Shown here: piece after piece, positions 42,985 to 50,790 of the stretch
Numbering within the stretch: the stretch's first letter is position 1
Layout of the letters: each line of letters begins with the position of its first letter
Assembly (NCBI GenBank): GCA_002162695.1
Contig: MAAM01000011.1
Location: 248,001-312,000 of the forward strand
DNA from: Cycloclasticus sp. 46_120_T64
GTDB lineage: Bacteria > Pseudomonadota > Gammaproteobacteria > Methylococcales > Cycloclasticaceae
Reading direction: 5' to 3'
DNA: 64,000 bases
The notes under the pieces: generated by a model
Database searches by the model: none
What the model saw: the letters and a program-made list of their open reading frames with translations, nothing else
What the model was told of the DNA's origin: nothing
Program-made: the position numbers and the translations under genes

Positions 42985-45069
42985 ATGAAAAAAACTGTAG
43001 TCGTTAGTGGCTTACTGGGGGTTATGTTGTACTCCGGGGTGAGTATGGGGCGCCAAGTGGTTGATTTTGCTGGTGGTGAATTAGAATATACGGGGTATCT
43101 TCGTAATGAAACGCGGTATGGAATCGCTGATGAAACGAAGGACGTGACACAAAATATTGTTAGGTTGCAATTAGAAGCAACGTGGTCAATTGAAGAATTT
43201 GGTGTCTTTGATGAATTTAGTATTAGCACTGTTCTGCGGCCGGAATATGATACTCGTTTACATACTCGAGATAGGAAGGTCTCATACCTCGGTGAAGAGT
43301 TCAATTTTGCAAATGATGCCTTGGCTTATGCTGGCTTTGATTACGCGATTACTCCTGGCTTAAGCACAGGGGGTTTATCAAAAAATGTTACGCAAGGTCA
43401 ATGGGCGGCCAGTGAATTGGGAAAATTTGAAGTCATCGCCAACCACGCGGGTAACTTCCCTCTAGTGGTTCCTCTGGGAAACGATGAGCTGGCGTGTAAA
43501 CATTGCCCTAACGTCAATGTTAGTGAAACAGATTTAGCGCTAAACCGTAATGATTCGTCGGGTGATTTATACCCAGTTAAAGAACTATTTATCGATGGAA
43601 TTATCGATGATTGGTGGTTGCGTTTGGGTAAGCAGCAAGTCGTTTGGGGTAAAACAGACTTTTTTAGAATGCAAGATATCGTCAACCCTATGGATTTTGG
43701 ACAGCACTTTTTCTTAGACGCGTTTGAGGATATTCGGATTCCTCAGTGGGCGGCATCACTACAGTATAAGGCGGGTGATATAGGCCCGTTTGGTGAAACC
43801 GCGATTACTGCTGTGTGGAATTTCGACGAATTTGTCCCTACCGGCTTGGGTCATGCTAGCCAGGCTTGGGCGCACCCATTTGGTAAACAAATCGGTACAT
43901 TTGCCCTGTTTAATACCTATTTTTCACCTGAGCCTTGCGTATCGGCGGCCACACAGGTGGCAGCAGGTGCACCGGCTTCTACCGTATGTACTGCGGGTGA
44001 TGGCAGAATGCCGTCGGGTTTTGGTATCGATGTGGGTCTCTCTGAATTTGAAATGCCTGAACATAAGCTTTCAAATACAGAATTGGGGGGCAGGTTTGAA
44101 TTTAAACTCGGTGAGGTACGCTTTGCCTTGTCGCATTATTACCATTGGGGGGATTCTCCAGTATTTAAATTCAATTCGATTAACCTCAATACCACGGCTA
44201 ACGGGCTTGCTGCGAATACCGCGAATGATGCCTTGGTTTTCGGCTTAACCGATGCTGGGGGCGGCTCGTCACTTGAAACGCCGATCACCGTTATGAGCCC
44301 GGAAGAGGGAATCGCTTTTGTTGCAGCCACCAGTACCGTTGCTGCACAACAAGCAGCGGCGCAGGCCGCAATCGACCAAGGTAATGCAAGCTTGTTCTAT
44401 AAAACGGGAACAACGGCGGGTGGCTTGACCTCGGTGATTTTCGACCAAGTGCATACCACGGGCTTGTCATTTGATTATTTTGACGATAATACGGGCATGG
44501 TGTTCAGGGTTGAATCGTCTTATAGCTTCGATGAATTGGTGAATAACACCTATAAAGCAGATTGGGTTGATACCAGTGATGTGTTTAGGTTCTCTTTAGG
44601 CATTGATCGTCCCACTATGATCAGGGCATTGAACCCAACACGTTCATTTTTCTTATCGGCGCAAATGTTTAATACCCACTATCTAGATTATGAGGGTGAT
44701 GAAGACGCAGGTTTTGTCCCGAATGAAAATAACTATATTTGGACCTTCTTTGCACAAACTCAATACATGCGTGATCGTTTGATACCGAATGCTTTTTATG
44801 TGTATGAAGACGGCTCCAACACTCATTTATATGGGGCTTCTATTCAATACTTATTGGATAACCACTTCTCTGTAAAAGGTGGAATACACGTCATATCAGG
44901 TGGTGAAGATAACCAGACATTTGATGTCGGACCATTCTCTTCCTTCACGGGTGCTGCAACCACTCCTACCGCTAACGTACAGCAGGCGGTATTTGGTTTT
45001 GCTAAAGAAGGCATTGGTGCGTTAAGGGATAACGATGAAATTTATTTACAGCTTCAATATCAATTTTAA
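42985..45069 (+). CDS. DUF1302 family outer-membrane protein
   Basis: 694 aa. Signal peptide MKKTVVVSGLLGVMLYSGVS with cleavage near SMG. The mature chain alternates polar and aromatic strands (LEYTGYLRNETRYG, WWLRLGKQQVVWGKTDFFRM, MRDRLIPNAFYVYED) and ends in QLQYQF, a typical beta-barrel terminal Phe. DUF1302 proteins are predicted outer-membrane barrels often encoded with DUF1329 in loci for growth on hydrophobic compounds. The RBS GGGAAGAGGAG is strong. A role as entry channel or lipid conduit is inferred. Confidence 0.9.
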   Translation: MKKTVVVSGLLGVMLYSGVSMGRQVVDFAGGELEYTGYLRNETRYGIADETKDVTQNIVRLQLEATWSIEEFGVFDEFSISTVLRPEYDTRLHTRDRKVSYLGEEFNFANDALAYAGFDYAITPGLSTGGLSKNVTQGQWAASELGKFEVIANHAGNFPLVVPLGNDELACKHCPNVNVSETDLALNRNDSSGDLYPVKELFIDGIIDDWWLRLGKQQVVWGKTDFFRMQDIVNPMDFGQHFFLDAFEDIRIPQWAASLQYKAGDIGPFGETAITAVWNFDEFVPTGLGHASQAWAHPFGKQIGTFALFNTYFSPEPCVSAATQVAAGAPASTVCTAGDGRMPSGFGIDVGLSEFEMPEHKLSNTELGGRFEFKLGEVRFALSHYYHWGDSPVFKFNSINLNTTANGLAANTANDALVFGLTDAGGGSSLETPITVMSPEEGIAFVAATSTVAAQQAAAQAAIDQGNASLFYKTGTTAGGLTSVIFDQVHTTGLSFDYFDDNTGMVFRVESSYSFDELVNNTYKADWVDTSDVFRFSLGIDRPTMIRALNPTRSFFLSAQMFNTHYLDYEGDEDAGFVPNENNYIWTFFAQTQYMRDRLIPNAFYVYEDGSNTHLYGASIQYLLDNHFSVKGGIHVISGGEDNQTFDVGPFSSFTGAATTPTANVQQAVFGFAKEGIGALRDNDEIYLQLQYQF

Positions 45070-45106
45070 GCGCGACTCTATATAAATATTTAACGGGAAT
45101 ATATCA

Positions 45107-46462
45107 ATGAAAATAACAAAATTAACCGGTTTAACCTTAGCCATAAGTCTTGCTTTGCCAGGGGCAGCGATGGCTTACAGTAAGGGCGATGTGACAAAGT
45201 GGCTGGCGGCTAATCAAGCGGCAAGCGTTGGCTTTAAAGATGGCGAGAGTATTAGCTTTAAAGATAGAGAGAAAATTAAGGCCTTTATCCCGCCAGGGTA
45301 CGAAGAGGTGATGAATTTTGAGGGGATGAATGTGGTGGTGAGGGATGCGACGAATTTAAGTCCATCGCAGCAATATAAAGAGGCCACCAATCAGTTTCAA
45401 TCAAAGGTTAGCTTAGCAGCAGATGGCTCTTTACAAGGCTATGTAGCAGGCGAACCCTTTGATAGTTCGAGTCTACAGGTGTCTGACCCTGAGTCTGGCC
45501 TAAAAGCGGCGTGGAACTTCAACTATCGTTGGCAGCGTCAAGGCTTGAGTAGCGATACGGTACATTGGGTTTGGGTACGTAAAGGCGGCAGCCATGAAAA
45601 CCATGAGTTAGCTAAAAATGAAAAGTATGGTCACCTGTTTGGTGGCGGCGGCTCATTTGACCGCGCCTTGTGGGCTGAATATAAGCGCGTTTACTTTAAT
45701 CATCGCGCCGATATGCCGGATCAAGAATATAAGCTGAAGGGCAGTATGGCGAGAGACACCGAATTCAGGGAAATAACCAGTTTTTATAACCCTTTTGATA
45801 TTGCGGGTACTGCTTTTATGGTTTTGCGCCATTTGAATCCAAAAAAGGCGGATGATTCTTGGGCCTATGTACCGAGTACTCGACGGGTTAGGCGTATTTC
45901 TGCGGAGGCCAAAACCGATAGCCTCTTAGGGACCGACCTGACCTTGGAGGATTTTTACGGTTTTTCAGGGCGAATATTGGACCATGACTGGGAATATGTC
46001 GGCACCGCAAGAATTCTCGCGGTAGCGAGGTCACGCAACCCGAATGCGGTTTATACCGGACCGAATGGCTGGGCACTTGATGATGACTGGGAATTACGCT
46101 TAACGGATGTTTTCATCCAAAAACCTAAATCGTCTAGCCACCCTTATTCAGCTAAATACTTGTTTACGGATAGGCAAAACCATACCAGTTATTATTCGGC
46201 AGCATTTGATCAAGCGGGCGAACTATGGAAGGTTTGGCAACAATCGAGAACCTGGTCTGAGGACCCTCAAGGTGCTGGGCGTAAAAATATGCCAGAGCAA
46301 GCTGCGGGCTTAAATGTTCCTATCTATCAGTCTATTCAAGTGATTGACGTGCAGAATGACAGGGGGACTCTGGTCTCGGTACAGGATACCTATTACCCAG
46401 TGGATAAAAAGTCAAAAATAAAACGTGCCTTGGATGTTAATGTGTTAACTGAAGGACGCTAA
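45107..46462 (+). CDS. DUF1329 family periplasmic protein
   Basis: 451 aa. Signal peptide MKITKLTGLTLAISLALPGA with cleavage after AMA. Typical DUF1329 blocks are seen: WAYVPSTRRVRRISAEAKTD, GTDLTLEDFYGFSGRILDHD, and YYSAAFDQAGELWKVW. The fold is related to LolA/LolB-like lipid carriers, so carriage of a hydrophobic molecule between membranes is a reasonable idea. It lies 37 bases after DUF1302, forming the standard pair, and is followed by a terminator. Confidence 0.9.
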   Translation: MKITKLTGLTLAISLALPGAAMAYSKGDVTKWLAANQAASVGFKDGESISFKDREKIKAFIPPGYEEVMNFEGMNVVVRDATNLSPSQQYKEATNQFQSKVSLAADGSLQGYVAGEPFDSSSLQVSDPESGLKAAWNFNYRWQRQGLSSDTVHWVWVRKGGSHENHELAKNEKYGHLFGGGGSFDRALWAEYKRVYFNHRADMPDQEYKLKGSMARDTEFREITSFYNPFDIAGTAFMVLRHLNPKKADDSWAYVPSTRRVRRISAEAKTDSLLGTDLTLEDFYGFSGRILDHDWEYVGTARILAVARSRNPNAVYTGPNGWALDDDWELRLTDVFIQKPKSSSHPYSAKYLFTDRQNHTSYYSAAFDQAGELWKVWQQSRTWSEDPQGAGRKNMPEQAAGLNVPIYQSIQVIDVQNDRGTLVSVQDTYYPVDKKSKIKRALDVNVLTEGR

Positions 46463-46489
46463 GAAAAGCGAGATTTAGGTTAAGTATGG

Positions 46490-46520
46490 GGTGGGCTATG
46501 TTTATAGCCCGCCTTTTTTT
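46490..46520 (+). terminator. Rho-independent terminator after DUF1329
   Basis: Ten-base-pair stem with one G-T pair (GGTGGGCTAT/ATAGCCCGCC), loop GTTT, and seven T. Confidence 0.85.
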
Positions 46521-46541
46521 ATGTTAGGGGAAGGGGGAGTT

Positions 46542-47693
46542 ATGCAGAGCATTGGGGTAAAAAAACTGGTTTACGGTCTGGTGATGTCGAGCGTATTGAT
46601 GTGGCAACTAGCCGAAGCAAGCAGTGATCATTTATGTGCGAAGGCGTTTAGTAATATTGAAAATATCGGGCTGGATGCGGATCCGTATGATCGTCTATTG
46701 GCGATAGAAGCGATGAGTCGGCACGGGCGGCCAGCTGATAAGGAGTATTTATTGGCAAGGGTTGATCCCGATCAGCCCTTTATTGCGAGTTCCGCGATAT
46801 CGACCCTAGCGGGTATGAATGATCCGGTTTTAAATAACCGTTTATACCGGATGGCTGCCGCCGATGCCGATATAGCCGGTTTAGTGATACAGAATTTACA
46901 GTATGTGGTGATGAGTGGTAGTGAGGGGTTTATTAAGACGTATCTAAATAATGAGCTAAGCCCACTGAAGCAAGTATGGAGCATGAAGGCGATTGCCAAA
47001 CAAGCCGACCCTGCAATCGTAGGCTGGTTGCAACAGCGATACTCCTCGTACACTACGACGCCATTATTACAAAGCTACGTCTTATATGCGCTGGTTAAGT
47101 TACAAGCGGAGATGCCGAATCACAGCCAGATGGCGGTGGACTTTGCTAATAATCAAGACCCACTGGTGCGAGAAGTTGCCGCGGTTATTTTAGGGGAGCT
47201 GCCAAGTAGTGAGAGCGTAGAGCAACTACGAACCTTGACCCACGATGTCCATCACCGAGTGAAATTAGCGGCTCTAGTGAGCCTTGCGAAGGTTAAAGAG
47301 GGTGAAGCGAAGTTGAAGATTTTGCAGCAGCTGATGTTAAATAGTGTGCCTAATAGCGAGTTACTGGCGGGGGGGGTAAAACGCCTGCCGGCACCGCTCG
47401 CGATAGATATTATTAATTCATATTTAGCTAGCACGCAGGCCAACGGGGTAAGCTTAAGAGTTTTAGAATCGCTAGCTTCGGTACGCGGTGGTGATGCCGC
47501 TTACGCGCTTAACTGGGGGCTACAAAAAAGTGATGAGGGACATGTTCTACAAGCGATATTTGCGCTGGCGGCGAGGCAGCAAAAAAATGAGCGTCGTTTA
47601 CTCAATGCATTGTTGGACAGTGATGAGCCGAGTATCAAATCCTCCGCGAGTTGGGCGTACCTGCAGTTTCCCTGCGAAGCGGCCAATTATTAA
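46542..47693 (+). CDS. Secreted HEAT-repeat protein
   Basis: 383 aa with a signal peptide (MQSIGVKKLVYGLVMSSVLM, cleavage near AEA). The mature protein is built of HEAT/PBS-lyase-like helical repeats: DPYDRLLAIEAMSRHG, PFIASSAISTLAGM, DPLVREVAAVILGEL, HHRVKLAALVSLAKV, EPSIKSSASWAYLQ. The start at ATG 46542 follows AAGGGGGAG and lies after the terminator; the longer frame starts inside it. It probably acts as a periplasmic scaffold of the neighbouring envelope proteins, though it may be expressed by read-through or its own promoter. Confidence 0.82.
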   Translation: MQSIGVKKLVYGLVMSSVLMWQLAEASSDHLCAKAFSNIENIGLDADPYDRLLAIEAMSRHGRPADKEYLLARVDPDQPFIASSAISTLAGMNDPVLNNRLYRMAAADADIAGLVIQNLQYVVMSGSEGFIKTYLNNELSPLKQVWSMKAIAKQADPAIVGWLQQRYSSYTTTPLLQSYVLYALVKLQAEMPNHSQMAVDFANNQDPLVREVAAVILGELPSSESVEQLRTLTHDVHHRVKLAALVSLAKVKEGEAKLKILQQLMLNSVPNSELLAGGVKRLPAPLAIDIINSYLASTQANGVSLRVLESLASVRGGDAAYALNWGLQKSDEGHVLQAIFALAARQQKNERRLLNALLDSDEPSIKSSASWAYLQFPCEAANY

Positions 47694-47742
47694 GTTATTT
47701 CATTCATCCTATCGCTCAGCTGAGATGTGTAGCGAACTCGGA

Positions 47743-47768
47743 CAGGGTGTTTTAGCCCTGTACACCCT
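47743..47768. promoter_or_regulatory. Nested inverted repeats, candidate activator-binding site
   Basis: AGGGTGT...ACACCCT encloses CAGGG...CCCTG, about 70 bases upstream of the -24 element, a suitable distance for an enhancer-binding protein such as the AcoR-type activator. Confidence 0.45.
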
Positions 47769-47838
47769 CGCTGATACTGTGCCTGTGTTTATCGGTTATA
47801 AAGCACGTAACTTATTGATATTGGTCTATTTGTAATTG

Positions 47839-47855
47839 TTGGCGCGGTTTCTGCT
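47839..47855 (+). promoter_or_regulatory. Sigma54 (-24/-12) promoter of acetone carboxylase operon
   Basis: TTGGCGCGGTTTCTGCT fits the consensus YTGGCACGrNNNTTGCW with two mismatches. The invariant GG and GC are separated by ten bases. The start codon is 45 bases downstream, leaving a short leader with GGAGG. Confidence 0.8.
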
Positions 47856-47899
47856 TTATTGATATCGAGTACCTAATATCAACACGGAGGAAGTGAACG

Positions 47900-50134
47900 A
47901 TGGTTGCATCATTAAAGGAAGCATCAAAGATAGGTAGTTTAGAGCGTAACATCGCTGATAAATCTGTCGCTTATAAAATCAAGCAGCGGGATAACTTAAC
48001 TGAATCGACTGGGCATTATTGGGGAGTGAAAGAATTCACCCTGAAAGAACAAGATCCGATGAAATTTGAGCGGTTTTATTCAAGGTTACAGTCGGCGTGT
48101 ATGTCGGCGAGGGAGATATCCCGTTATGTTGCAGCCAGTCCTGGTGGACGTGAAATGGGCGAAGCGGTCTGGGGTCTGGCCACCGCCGAAGGTGATTCGG
48201 TAGCCCTGTCGGAAGGTTTTGTTTCCCATTCTGCAGCCTTCCCATATGGCATTAAATTCATGGTAGACAATGGCTATGAAGAAAATCCGGGCTTCCATGA
48301 CGCGGATGTGTATGTAGCGGATGATGGTTACACCTGTGGTGCGCCACACCCTGGTGATACCTATACCTATGTCCCAATCGTTCGTGATGGCGAAGTCATT
48401 TCTTGGGCTTGTGCGGTTAACCATATTATGGAAGTGGGTGCGCCACAAGCGGGCAGCTGGGCGATGTTTGCGGTGGATACCTTCATGGATGGGTTTGTCT
48501 GTCCGCCTACTCGGACCGGTGAGAATTTAAAACAATACGCTTGGTGGGATGAGATGTGGAAACGTCGCACCAGAGCCGGCACGATGAATATCTTAGACGA
48601 TAAAATGCGCTTAGCCGGTTGCGCGATGATTCTGCAAAGTGTGCATGAAATTATTGATGAGTTTGGGGTCGATTATTACCTGCAGGCTTCCAAAGAAGTG
48701 ATCGAAGAAAGTCGCCGGGTGGTTAAAGATAATATTAATAATTGGATGGTACCCGGGACTTACGAGCAGTCTTCGTTCAGAACGTCTATGTGTAAAGGTT
48801 TGCAAAAGATCTGGGAGCACGCGGATAAAGATAGCCTGATACATATCTATATGAAGTCAACGGTTGATGCCGAAGGACGTATTCATGCGGATATGGAAGG
48901 TAGCTCAAAGTGGGATTACCACGCGTTTAATGCCTTCCCAGGTGGGCATAAAGTCGCGATGATGATGGGGCTAGCGGGTGCACTTGGACATAATTCAAAA
49001 TTCACCTCCGGCGGTAATTATATGGTTAGCTCGAACCTACCGGAAGGTTCTATTTATAACCCCGGTACGCATGTGGCGGCACACGGCAATGGTTGGGCGC
49101 AGATGTTAATGGTGACCCTGCAAGGCTTTAATATGCTAACCAGAGCGCAGTTTATGCGGGGTTATATGGAAGAGTCTTTTGCCGTTTGTGGGCCTTGGGA
49201 TGCGATTCAAGGTGAAGGTGTGTTAGACGATGGAACACCCTACGGCTATGCGCAATTTGAACTGCTCGGCGCGAGTGCACAGGGCGCTTATGCTTACCGA
49301 GATGGTGAGTCCGCAGTTTGGTTTGTTGCCAGTCAGCTTTGTAATATGGGTAACTCTGAAGAATTTGAGCAGCTGATCCCGCCGTTATTCCATTTGGGGC
49401 GAAAACTAGAACCGGGTTATTGCGGTTATGGCAAGTTCAGGTCGGGCATGGGGTTAACGACGGTGCAGTGGATTAATGAACCGGGGCAACGTTTTACTGC
49501 TTCCAGGGCCGGTAGTTCATGCGCGATGATTCCTGAGCTCGCCGTTGGCATGATGGGGGCTTACCCAACACCGGGCGCAACGGTAGCGGTGGCACAGGGT
49601 ACTAACCTCCAGGAATTATTTAAAGAAGGTATTTCTCCAAGTACTTTGCAAGAAGTTGTGGACCTTCATGAAGAGGGAACGCTGGAAGCTGAAACGCTCA
49701 AAATATGGAAGTCCGACGCACGCGATACCAACTTGAAACAAGACGACCTATGGTGTCAACAAGCGGGTTCGGGTGGTGGCTGGGGTGACCCCTTAGAACG
49801 TGACCCTGCCTTGGTTGTCGCGGACGCTAATTCGGCTATGTTGAATATTGCGTTTGCGGAAGAAATGCACGGTGTGGTGTTAACGGAAATCAGCGATGCG
49901 GAGTATGAGGTGAATATAGCCGCGACAGTGGCGAAACGGAAATCTTTATTGGCGCAGCGTAAGGCCGAATCAGTACCTATTAGCGAGTGGTATGTAAAAC
50001 ACCGTGAAGAGCGTGTTTTGAAAATGGATATGTTGGAACCTATTGTCGAAATGCTACGCAGTGCCACCAGCTTCGATGCCTATAACGAGCACTACCGAGG
50101 GTTTTGGCACCTAGCCGATGATTTCAAAATTTAA
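47900..50134 (+). CDS. acxB: Acetone carboxylase alpha subunit (hydantoinase B family)
   Basis: 744 aa HyuB-type subunit. FKEGISP-like segments, SGGNYMVSSNLPEGSIYNPG and the C-terminal glycine-rich GSGGGWGDPLERDP are family marks. With the beta and gamma subunits it converts acetone, bicarbonate and ATP to acetoacetate in the cytoplasm. It is a little shorter than the Xanthobacter subunit as I remember it. The gene comes first behind a sigma54 promoter, with GGAGG before ATG. The gene order alpha-gamma-beta differs from the beta-alpha-gamma order of the Xanthobacter acxABC operon. Assignment to acetone rather than another ketone rests mainly on the gamma subunit. Confidence 0.88.
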   Translation: MVASLKEASKIGSLERNIADKSVAYKIKQRDNLTESTGHYWGVKEFTLKEQDPMKFERFYSRLQSACMSAREISRYVAASPGGREMGEAVWGLATAEGDSVALSEGFVSHSAAFPYGIKFMVDNGYEENPGFHDADVYVADDGYTCGAPHPGDTYTYVPIVRDGEVISWACAVNHIMEVGAPQAGSWAMFAVDTFMDGFVCPPTRTGENLKQYAWWDEMWKRRTRAGTMNILDDKMRLAGCAMILQSVHEIIDEFGVDYYLQASKEVIEESRRVVKDNINNWMVPGTYEQSSFRTSMCKGLQKIWEHADKDSLIHIYMKSTVDAEGRIHADMEGSSKWDYHAFNAFPGGHKVAMMMGLAGALGHNSKFTSGGNYMVSSNLPEGSIYNPGTHVAAHGNGWAQMLMVTLQGFNMLTRAQFMRGYMEESFAVCGPWDAIQGEGVLDDGTPYGYAQFELLGASAQGAYAYRDGESAVWFVASQLCNMGNSEEFEQLIPPLFHLGRKLEPGYCGYGKFRSGMGLTTVQWINEPGQRFTASRAGSSCAMIPELAVGMMGAYPTPGATVAVAQGTNLQELFKEGISPSTLQEVVDLHEEGTLEAETLKIWKSDARDTNLKQDDLWCQQAGSGGGWGDPLERDPALVVADANSAMLNIAFAEEMHGVVLTEISDAEYEVNIAATVAKRKSLLAQRKAESVPISEWYVKHREERVLKMDMLEPIVEMLRSATSFDAYNEHYRGFWHLADDFKI

Positions 50135-50177
50135 ACTTACTCGTTAACTAAGCAAGACGTGTTTACTGGAGATTAAG

Positions 50178-50735
50178 ATGGAAAAAGTAAAAAAACAGAT
50201 CGTAGAGCAGCTCGTTTCAGGGACCATTAACCGGGATGAGTCGAGAAATTTATTGAAAATGGATCCAAAAGACCCAGAACGGTTTTGGACCTATTTAGAC
50301 GTATTACAAGACAGAGTTTCTTGGACGGATAAAATTTTATTACGCATTTCTGACCACCTCTACGTGGTTAAAAAAGAAGAGACGGGAGAGCGACTCGTTA
50401 AATGTGACTGTGGTCATGAGTTGGGGGATTACCGGGCTAATTGGAAAACCGCAACCAATATTCGCATTCGCGACACCAAGGAACAGATTGATAAGGTGTA
50501 TTACCCAGCAACCGCCGCACCTGAACCCGAATGGAATGAAGTGAGAGAGTTTTTCTGTCCAACTTGTTTTGCCCAATTAGGTGTTGAAGTTGTTCCCCCT
50601 GGGTACCCGCTTATTTTTGAATTTCTGCCGGATTTAGACCGTTATTACAGTGACTTTTTAGGTCGCCCTCTAGATGACGAAAAAGACGATTGGTATGAAA
50701 ACCATACCGATAAAAGAACAGCTCAATGGTTATAG
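50178..50735 (+). CDS. acxC: Acetone carboxylase gamma subunit
   Basis: 185 aa. It is recognised by DPKDPERFWTYLDVLQDRVSW, the zinc site Cys-x-Cys-Gly-His (KCDCGHELGDY), NWKTATNIRIRDT, the second CxxC FFCPTCFAQLG and YPLIFEFLPDLDRYY. This small zinc subunit is specific to acetone-carboxylase-type enzymes and is absent from hydantoinases and oxoprolinases, so it is the best evidence for the function of the operon. It lies 43 bases after the alpha gene with TGGAG as RBS. Confidence 0.93.
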   Translation: MEKVKKQIVEQLVSGTINRDESRNLLKMDPKDPERFWTYLDVLQDRVSWTDKILLRISDHLYVVKKEETGERLVKCDCGHELGDYRANWKTATNIRIRDTKEQIDKVYYPATAAPEPEWNEVREFFCPTCFAQLGVEVVPPGYPLIFEFLPDLDRYYSDFLGRPLDDEKDDWYENHTDKRTAQWL

Positions 50736-50790
50736 CCATTAGCTTGATTACGGAATTTAAATTGATTAATTTGCGAAAGGGTTAAATCAA

